Below, piece after piece: positions 56,537 to 64,000 of a stretch of 64,000 nucleotides of DNA (positions within the stretch are counted from its first letter, which is position 1; the number at the start of each line of letters is the position of its first letter). Source of the DNA: Malus domestica (lineage: Eukaryota; Streptophyta; Magnoliopsida; Rosales; Rosaceae). The translations under genes and the position numbers were made by a program. Under the pieces are notes generated by a model. It ran no database searches. It saw nothing but the letters and a program-made list of their open reading frames with translations, and had not been told where the DNA came from. The stretch is taken from NCBI RefSeq assembly GCF_042453785.1, contig NC_091664.1:4390501-4454500 (forward strand), in the 5' to 3' direction.

Positions 56537-58846
56537 AAAATAAAACAAAATAAAATAGAAGACAAGGGCGAATAGCTCAAACTTCCCTTTTGTATCCCTG
56601 CCATGCGCAGTTCCATCTAATTTCTCATGTAATACATCTTCACTGCCGTAATTACTCATCTGTATTATTTGTCGAATGTGGATTAATGTGTGATGAATTT
56701 TCTTAATCGTAATTGCATTATACTAATAATCCATAATGTGTCAAAATAACTCCACAATTAATAATAAAAAATTGAATTATGGATTTGTGTCCTTCCTCCC
56801 GTTCAAAGAGCTACCCTAAAAAATTGAACCTACATGGATCATTTTCGCCATTGATTAATTTTGAAAGCAAACACACATGGAACTACAGGATGCAATCTGA
56901 TCTTCCAGGCTTTCTTAACTTTTCCGCTATGTCGAATATAGGTTTGTGCCTTTACTCTCTAAATCTGCAACAGCCAGAACTGCTTTCACATTCACACTAC
57001 AGCACAATAGAAGACACTTTGACACGACAATCTGTTAAATTAGCAAATGGGGAAGTGGTGGAATAACACCGTAGTATTGTGAGCAAGTCTCGGGTATTGA
57101 GGCCGCGGGAGAGGTCCCTGTGGCTTTGGAACCACCCACATAATGATAAACAAGCGTGGCTGCTGTACCTCAATCCAACATTGACCGGGACAGAAAATCT
57201 ATAGCTTCTGTGCGTTAAACCAAATCCCATCAGGAGTTGTTCTCATAGTCTTTGAATTATAATTGTAACTCTTTTAGTTTAATCGTTGTCCTACACGGAT
57301 TCATCAAACCAAAAGCACATATGGATTGGAGACATGGGGAGACAGTATGGTATCTGCTTACTCGTTGTTAAAAGACTGACCAAGACTGTTATAAGAGTCC
57401 AGATTTTCACTTTGTGGTTCATTCAACTACGCAATGAGAAACGTTCTACAATCGAACTAACAAAGAGATGCATGCAGTGAGAAATCATCTTCGTTGAATT
57501 CTGAATCAACTCCCTCGTGTCCATCAAACTCAGCAAGGCCCATGAACATCTCAATTGGAACTTCTTTTGATGCAATATCTACTTCTATGCATTCATTAAC
57601 CACACCAACTGGTTCACTGACATGAACTTTCCATTTTTGGGTTCTACAGCATAATATTTGGTATCTAAAGGTACAATTTTCTCACAACCTTTGGTTGCCC
57701 TGCTCAACCTTGAAGGCAAAGTATTAGTCCGCCAGACACCCTTGTATTTTTGCTTCAATTTCATAATCTTCGATGCTGCTGACCCTGAAGACTAGTCTTA
57801 CCCCCTGCCCTTCTTCGACATCCATGTTCCTATCATGGTGTTTTGACGGAATTGAATCTGGTGGAGTTCCAGAAGCTGTTATACCTATGCCCTTCCGAGG
57901 TGATATGGAAAAGTAATTCCAGGTCTCTTCTGAATTCCAATCAGTTTTCTGCTCAAATGGCCAGAAAAGCGGTTCATCAGTAGTGGTTAGATCTTCCAAA
58001 ACTTCAGCCTCAGAAGCATGTTCTGATGAAAAATCACACCCAGATGATATTTCAGTTTGTTCTTCACTGGGTGTAGAAACACTAGAAGTAGATGACTGAA
58101 AATCATGACTCCAACAACTACTTTTGTAAGATGGGCTGGGAAAATCAGATAGAAAACAATCCGACCTTGAATCTGTACCTGGTGTCAGTTTGTAATCATC
58201 TCCATCACGATTCAACAACGAAAAGCGGCAACCTATTCTCTCAAAATCTAGAGGAGCTGAAGAGAAACCACAACTTGGGGATCCTTCAGAGGAATTTCCA
58301 CAAGAAGACTCAGAACCCTCAGAAGAGCATACAAAATATCTCTTGCATTCTCATCCTCCGAACATTTGTGTAAATTCTTATTTACATAGATCAACATCTT
58401 CTTCTGTAGATTCGAAAATAGCAGCCGCAGCCTTCTTGTTGTTATCGCATAAAGAACCTGTTTTCGTCACACATAATCTCACGTGTTTGTTTTGAGCACT
58501 AATTGATCTTGGTCTGAAACACTCACCTCATCTACGGTCAATGCTACACTTGTTCATTGGTGACAAAGAACAAACCCTCTTCATAAAATCACAGCAGCAG
58601 TCTGTTCCATTGAATTTCATTTGATGGAAGTCTTGATAACGATCACTGTCACATTAAGATAACACAAAAGACGAGCAAACCCAGAAGAGCAGCCAGCAAA
58701 GGCGGCAGGTACAACAAGTCAACGCGATGTCGATGAAGGAACAAAATACAAGAAGTCCCTTTGCATTCAACTTTGGGGGGAATGAAATGTAAGTTAACTC
58801 AACCAAAAGGCAGCTCTTAAGCAAAACACTCACACTCATTGAGACC
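56537..58846. repeat. Unit A/C identical segmental repeat, copy 2
   Basis: 56627-58846 matches 1-2220 base for base in every block I compared. The first 90 bases after the RLK stop precede the window's left edge in the unit A frame. It ends at a (CAA)n LINE tail. Confidence 0.9.
57457..58350 (-). CDS. Orphan plant gene, two 3' coding exons (unit C copy)
   Basis: Same structure as 831-1724: last exon 57457-57643, previous exon 57740 to about 58342, with identical donor and acceptor sites and identical predicted residues (…EAKIQG|TQKWKVHV…, ending SLHASLC). The family is not recognised. Upstream exons, if any, would have to lie beyond 58350, where the sequence is soon interrupted by the LINE at 58847. 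This copy is therefore less likely to have a complete 5' end than the one in unit A. Confidence 0.5.
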
Positions 58847-58883
<37 letters not shown>

Positions 58884-59470
58884 AGCCTTTTCCCACTAAG
58901 TGGGGTCGGCTATATGAATCCTAGAACGCCATTGCGCTCGGTTTTGTGTCATGTCCTCCGTTAGATCCAAGTACTCTAAGTCTTTTCTTAGAGTCTCTTC
59001 CAAAGTTTTCCTAGGTCTTCCTCTACCCCTTCGGCCCTGAACCTCTGTCCCGTAGTCACATCTTCGAACCGGAGCGTCAGTAGGCCTTCTTTGCACATGT
59101 CCAAATCACCAGAGCCGATTTTCTCTCATCTTTCCTACAATTTCGGCTACTCCTACTGTACCTCGGATATCCTCATTCCCAATCTTATCCTTTCTCGTGT
59201 GCCCACACATCCCACGAAGCATCCTCATCTCCGCTACACCCATTTTGTGTACGTGTTGATGCTTCACCACCCAACATTCTCTGCCATACAACATCGCTGG
59301 CCTTATTGCCGTCCTATAAAATTTTCCCTTGAGCTTCAGTGGCCTACGACGGTCACACAACACGCCGGATGCACTCTTTCCATCCAGCTCGTATTCTATG
59401 GTTGAGATCTCCATCTAATTCTCCGTTCTCTTACAAGATAGATCATAGGTAACGAAAACGGTCGCTTTTT
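58847..59470 (-). mobile_element. RTE-type LINE, 5'-truncated 3' end
   Basis: On the minus strand the order is RT C-terminus, 3' UTR, then a (TTG)n tail (plus strand CAA repeats at 58847-58880). Frames 59106-59414 (GVLCDRRRPLKLKGKFYRTA, IRPAMLYGRECWVVKHQHVH, EMRMLRGMCGHTRKDKIGNE) and 58896-59096 (QRRPTDAPVRRCDYG, GRGRPRKTLEETLRKDLEYL) are two frames of one RT tail broken by an indel. It sits exactly where identity with unit A ends. Fragments of the same family lie at 7385, 28548 and 63930. Confidence 0.8.
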
Positions 59471-60590
59471 GTGATCTTCGCTAGATTGCTCCGGTCATTA
59501 GTGTGGATAAGTATATAAATGGATAGAGATAGGAAAGCAAACACAAGATGTACGTGGTTCACCCAGATTGGCTACGTCCACGGAATAGAAGAGTTCTCAT
59601 TAATTGTGAAGGGTTTACACAAGTACATAGGTTCAAGCTCTCCTTTAGTGAGTACGAGTGAATGATTTAGTACAAATGACATTAGGAAATATTGTGGGAG
59701 AATGATCTCGTAATCACGAAACTTCTAAGTATCGGAGTGTGGTGTCGTCTTGACTTGCCTTATCTGTCTCATAGGTAGATGTGGCATCTTCTCTGGAAGT
59801 ACTCTTCCTCCATCCAAGGGTGGTATCTTTAACTGGTGGAGATGCACAAGGTAATGTATCAATTTCACTTGAAGCTTACTTGTAGTTTCAGGCTTGGTCA
59901 AGCGCGATACAAACCATGTAGTAGGAGTCCCCCAAGTCGCCGAGCTAGGGGGTCTGCTGAAAGAGGTGACAGACAAGGTAAGCAATCAGAGCTCCGACTG
60001 ATTGTTCACCTTCTCCCCATCTTGCAGCAGCATGAAGGATAAAGAGAAGAAAAATGAGAAGAGATGATATGAGATACTTTTGCTTTTGAAGAAGTAACTT
60101 TCCACAGGCTTATTCTTGAACTGAGCTGGAGGGTTTTCTGGTTTCCTCCAGAGTATAAGGCCGACTGAAGAATTTGAGGGTCAAAACAAGTCCATCAAAT
60201 CTAGAGTACGTTCCACCCTGCTGATATGGGATACTTTTGCTTTTGACAGAGTAATGGATGTATCGGCACGTGTGCTGTTACGCTTGTCTCCACATGCTTC
60301 CTTGTATCCTTCGCACTTGCCCTATCTGTTCCTCAAGCAGATGCGGAATCTTCCCTGGAAACATAAGATGTTGAAGATGAGTACTCGAGAGCAATGCCAG
60401 GTAAGTAATCAGGTAAGGGGTTCCAGGCAGTCAGTTCCTGGCTGGAAGCTTGATTCCAAGTGCTGACTGATTGCTCTCTTTCTCCTTGTCTTGCAGGTAA
60501 AAACAAGGCCAAAAGAAAAAACAGGGAAAAAGCATGATATGGGATACTCTTGCTTTTAACCCTGATGATATGAGATATTCTTGCTCTAGT
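59471..60590 (-). mobile_element. Retroelement-derived DNA, inverted relative of 45200-45600
   Basis: Contains a TGTACGTGGTTCACCCAGAT-type block near 59548. The sequence at 60250-60480 resembles the reverse complement of the 9.4-kb element's 45200-45600 region (CTCGAGAGCA, CTGCTTG...CAG, CCTGGCTGG). No open reading frame with domains. Confidence 0.45.
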
Positions 60591-62880
60591 ATAGCTTGTT
60601 TGCAGAGGTATTATCGGGGGGAAAGAAAGCTGAATATTTCGAAAGGCTTTGTTGGGAGTGCCCTCTCAGATATGATGAAGGGTTGAGCATTTTTGCAGGT
60701 CTGCCTGTCCGTTGGGGATGGAGGTCGACATATATAGGAGTCTCCCTAACAACAAGTAGTAATGCTATTCCTTTACCCTGCTTGGTCATAGCACGGTAGT
60801 GGGAGCTGCCAGTTTCACATGTTTTAACTCTGTCAGAGCACTTTGAAAAAGTGGTCTGTGGTATCTGGCTCTCGAGATTCGGAGAACGATGCCTCTTCGA
60901 TTTTTGAGAAAGCAATCATGTTGGGGGTCTGACTCTCGAGATTCGGAGAGCAGTGTCTCTTCGATTTTTGAGGAAGTAATCATGTTGGGAGTCTGGCTCT
61001 CGAGATTCGGAAGGCGGTGCCTCTTCGATTTTGGAGCAAGCAATCTTGTTGGGAGTGTTGTCTCGAATGTGAGTAAAGGTTGGACATGTTTGCTAGTCTA
61101 CCTTGCCACGAAGCACAAAGGTTGACACATAGGGACTTTCCAATTATCCAGCAATGGTACTGTTCCTTTACCCTCTCTTCGATTTTGAGAAAGTAGTCAT
61201 GTTGGGAGTCTGGCTCTCGAGATTCGGAGGACGGTGCCTCTTCGATTTTGGAGCAAGCAATCTTGTTGGGACTGTTTTCTCGAATGTGAGTAAAGGTTGG
61301 GCATGTTTGCTAGTCTACCTTGCCACGAAGCACAGAGGTTGACACACAGGGACTTTCCAATTATCCAGCAGTGGTACTGTTCCTTTACCCTTGTGGGTAA
61401 TAATACGGTAGCTAGACCTTCAAAATTTATGTGTCTAAACTTTGTTAGTGCTGTTTCTTTGCTATTCTTTTACCTTTCTTGGTCAGAGCGATGTAGTGGG
61501 AGCTGCAAGCTTCACGTGCTCAACTTTGGCAGAGAACTTTGGCAAAGTGATCTGTGGTACCCATGAGTTATTGTTGCGTGTGGGAAGTGGGTGATTGAAC
61601 AGTAAGATTCATGTGCTTTCTACTTCACCAGAAGTCTTCGACAGAATGCCCATAATTTCTGCAAAGCTGAGTGCGTGTGACAGGTGCTGACAAGGCTAGA
61701 AAAGTAGGTGCCTCTTTGATTTCTGAGATCGGCCCTCGTGGTCTCTGAGCAGCCCAGCTTTTGAGAAAGCGAGCGCCTCTTCGATTGATTCGGAGAACGG
61801 TGCCTCACCGATTTTTGAGAAAGCAATCATGCTGGGGGTCTGGCTCTCGAGATTCGGGGAGCAGTGTCTCTTCGATTTTTGAGAAAGTAATCATGTTGGG
61901 AGAGTGGCTCTCGAGATTCGGAGGGCGGTGCCTCTTCGATTTTGGAGCAAGCAATCTTGTTGGGAGTGTTTTCTCGAATGTGAGTAAAGGTTGGGCATGT
62001 TTGCTAGTCTACCTTGCCACGAAGCACAGAGGTTGACACACGGACTTTCCAATTATCCAGCAATGGTACTGTTCCTTTACCCTCTCTTCGATTTTTAAGA
62101 AAATAGTCATGTTGGGAGTCTGGCTCTTTAGATTCGGAGGACGGTGCCTCTTCAATTTTGGAGCAAGCAATCTTATTGGGAGTGTTTTCTCGAATGTGAG
62201 TAAAGGTTGGGCATGTTTGCTAGTCTACCTTGCCACGAAGCACAGAGGTTGACATACATGGACTTTCCAATTATCCAGCAGTGGTACTGTTCCTTTACCC
62301 TTGTGGGTAATAATATGGTAGCTAGACCTTCAAAATTTATGGGTCTAAACTTTGTTAGTGCTGTTTCTTTGCTATTCTTTTACCCTTCTTGGTCAGAGCG
62401 ATGTAGTGGGAGCTGCAAGCTTCACGTGCTCAACTTTGACAGAGAACTTTGGCAAAGTTATCTGTGGTACCCATGAGCTATTGTTGCGTGTGGGAAGTGG
62501 GTGATTGAACAGTAAGATTCATGTGTTTTCTACTTCCCCAGAAGTCTTTGACAAAATGCCCATAATTTCCGCAAAGCTGAGTGTGCGTGTGACAGGTGCT
62601 GACAAGGCTGGAAAAGTAGGTGCCTCTTCGATTTCTGAGATCGGCCCTCGTGGTCTCTAGGGAGCCCAGCTTTTGAGAAAGCGAGCGCCTCTTCGATTTC
62701 TGAGATCGGCCTTCGTGGTCTTTGAGCAGCCCAACTTTTGAGAAAGCAAACGGCTCTTCGATTTCTGAGATCAACCCTCGTGATCTCTAAGCAGCCCAAC
62801 TTTTGAGAAAGCAAACGCCTCTTCGATTTTTGAGCAGGCGCCTCTTCGATTTCTGAAGCTCCGTCGAGTGCAGATTTTTA
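60591..62880. repeat. Higher-order repeat array of TTCGATTTTTGAG units
   Basis: Units combine CTCTCGAGATTCGGAG, GGTGCCTCTTCGATTTTGGA, AGCAATCTTGTTGGGAG, TGAGTAAAGGTTGGGCATGT and CTACCTTGCCACGAAGCAC. About five partial units occur. A longer period is also present: roughly 61170-61790 is repeated at 62080-62700 (offset about 910). The array precedes the coiled-coil ORF at 62996. Short CTTCGATTTCTGAGATCGGC units at 62625-62840 are inverted relatives of the 44510-44880 repeats. Confidence 0.65.
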
Positions 62881-62995
62881 TAGGGGCTGGCATTAAGTTC
62901 CAAAGCACACTTGAATCTCCACCAGTAGAAGCTTCATTCTTGCACTTCTAAGATCTTGATTTGTCCGACCTCTTCTCTCTTCAACACCTTTGAAA

Positions 62996-63670
62996 ATGTC
63001 TGGCCCCTCCGACCGTCGTTTTGACTTGAACCTTGTTGAAGAGGCAGCCCCGCCTTCTCCAGACAACATATGGCGCCCATCCTTCGTCTCCCCAACTGGT
63101 CCTCTTACCGTTGGGGATTCCGTGATGAAGAATGATATGACCGCTGCGGTGGTGGCCAGGAACCTTCTCACTCCCAAAGATAACAGACTACTTTCCAAAC
63201 GGTCTGATGAGTTAGCTGTTAAGGATTCGCTGGCTCTCAGTGTTCAGTGTGCAGGTTCTGTGTCTAATATGGCACAACGCCTATTTGCTCGAACCCGCCA
63301 AGTTGAATCATTGGCGGCTGAAGTGATGAGTCTCAAACAGGAGATTAGAGGGCTCAAGCATGAGAATAAACAGTTGCACCGGCTCGCACATGACTATGCT
63401 ACAAACATGAAGAGGAAGCTTGACCAGATGAAGGAAACTGATGGTCAGGTTTTACTTGATCATCAGAGATTTGTGGGTTTGTTCCAAAGGCATTTATTGC
63501 CTTCGTCTTCTGGGGCTGTACCGCGTAATGAAGCTCCAAATGATCAACCTCTGATGCCTCCTCCTTCTAGGGTTCTGTCCAGTACTGAGGCTCCAAATGA
63601 TCCCCCTCCGGTGCCTTCTCTTTCTGGGGCTCTACCGACTGCTGAGACTTCTCCTAAGCAACCTTTGTGA
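62996..63670 (+). CDS. Second copy of the retroelement coiled-coil ORF
   Basis: Open frame of 224 aa starting MSGPSDRRFDLNLVEEAAPP. It is strongly similar over its whole length to 43705-44373: the same DLNL motif, PPSPDNIWRPSF block, TAAVVARNLLTPKDNRLLS, the coiled coil (VESLAAEVMSLKQEI) and a Pro-rich tail with repeats of APNDQP/SGALPT type. The 3' flank has an AATAAA-like signal (ATCAATAAATAAGC at about 63737). That two diverged copies both stay open over more than 220 codons suggests past coding constraint. No gag or pol lies nearby in this window. Function unknown; the coiled coil suggests self-association. Confidence 0.7.
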   Translation: MSGPSDRRFDLNLVEEAAPPSPDNIWRPSFVSPTGPLTVGDSVMKNDMTAAVVARNLLTPKDNRLLSKRSDELAVKDSLALSVQCAGSVSNMAQRLFARTRQVESLAAEVMSLKQEIRGLKHENKQLHRLAHDYATNMKRKLDQMKETDGQVLLDHQRFVGLFQRHLLPSSSGAVPRNEAPNDQPLMPPPSRVLSSTEAPNDPPPVPSLSGALPTAETSPKQPL

Positions 63671-63929
63671 AGGCTCCCTCTTGTGTGTTTATTTTGACTC
63701 ATGTATATGTACATATTTGTAGCTTATCGGGGATATCAATAAATAAGCTTTCCTTCATTTCAACGTATTGTGTTAAATACACCAAAGCCTTCTTCGCTAA
63801 GTTCTTTGAATTTTCTTTTGTTGAAGCTTGTATGTTGAAGCTTTCTGAGTGGAGCATGTAGGTTGGGGTAGTGTTCCCTTAATTTCCCGAGTGAGGAAAA
63901 CTTCTTGGTTGGAGACTTGGAAAATCCCA
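63671..63929. other. 3' flank of the coiled-coil ORF
   Basis: Contains the polyadenylation-like signal and T-rich sequence. No further gene. Confidence 0.4.
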
Positions 63930-64000
63930 AGTCACTGAGTGGGATCGGCTATATGAATCTTAGAACGCCATTGTGCTCGATCCTGTGTCATGTCCTTCGT
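63930..64000 (-). mobile_element. RTE-type LINE 3' end, cut by window edge
   Basis: AGTGGGATCGGCTATATGAA followed by TAGAACGCCATTGTGCTCG matches the start of the LINE at 58880-58950. It lacks the (CAA)n tail here and continues off the window. Confidence 0.65.

Overview
This is plant nuclear DNA: AT-rich, intron-containing, dense in LTR retrotransposons, with a leucine-rich-repeat receptor kinase (LRR-RLK) family, a NAC transcription factor and plant-type Copia, Ty3/Gypsy, RTE-LINE and MITE sequences. The style of the repeats and of the NAC and RLK proteins suggests a woody Rosaceae genome (apple/pear type). That assignment is inference and was not tested by a search.

The backbone is a tandemly duplicated block: [LRR-RLK] - [orphan gene] - [acidic-protein gene remnant] - [NAC gene, minus strand] - [acidic-protein gene, minus strand]. 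Unit A fills 1 to about 9.5 kb, and its RLK must lie just off the left edge. Unit B runs from the RLK at 19364-22183 to about 30.7 kb. Unit C starts with the RLK at 53198-56536 and is cut by transposons after 58.8 kb. Unit A keeps an open NAC gene. Unit B's NAC has a 1-base frameshift, and the acidic-protein genes are broken differently in A and B. The first 2.2 kb of the window and 56627-58846 look identical, whereas unit B is clearly diverged from both.

Between the units lie transposons. At 9.5-10.8 kb there is a Ty3 3' end (LTR, polypurine tract, integrase tail). At 14857-17352 there is a 2.5-kb solo LTR with TSD TACAT. At 22523-23180 there is a Copia solo LTR with TSD TATGG. At 31009-36531 there is a nearly complete Tnt1-like Copia element on the minus strand. 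At 37847-47241 there is a 9.4-kb Ty3-type element with TSD ACTTC, nested in older LTR-like DNA that continues to about 51.0 kb. An RTE LINE 3' end lies at 58.85-59.47 kb, followed by rearranged retroelement DNA to the window end.

The most unusual object is the 9.4-kb element. It has intact LTRs and an open gag, but no recognisable pol. Its interior carries a mosaic of short fragments resembling at least four unrelated host genes: a SET-domain methyltransferase, a DEAD-box RH29-like helicase, an arginine decarboxylase and an HD-Zip II factor. These are followed by an array of small hairpins and an open antisense frame encoding a coiled-coil protein. A second open copy of that frame lies at 62996-63670. 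The genes likely to work are the two LRR-RLKs, perhaps the unit A NAC gene, and possibly the orphan gene.
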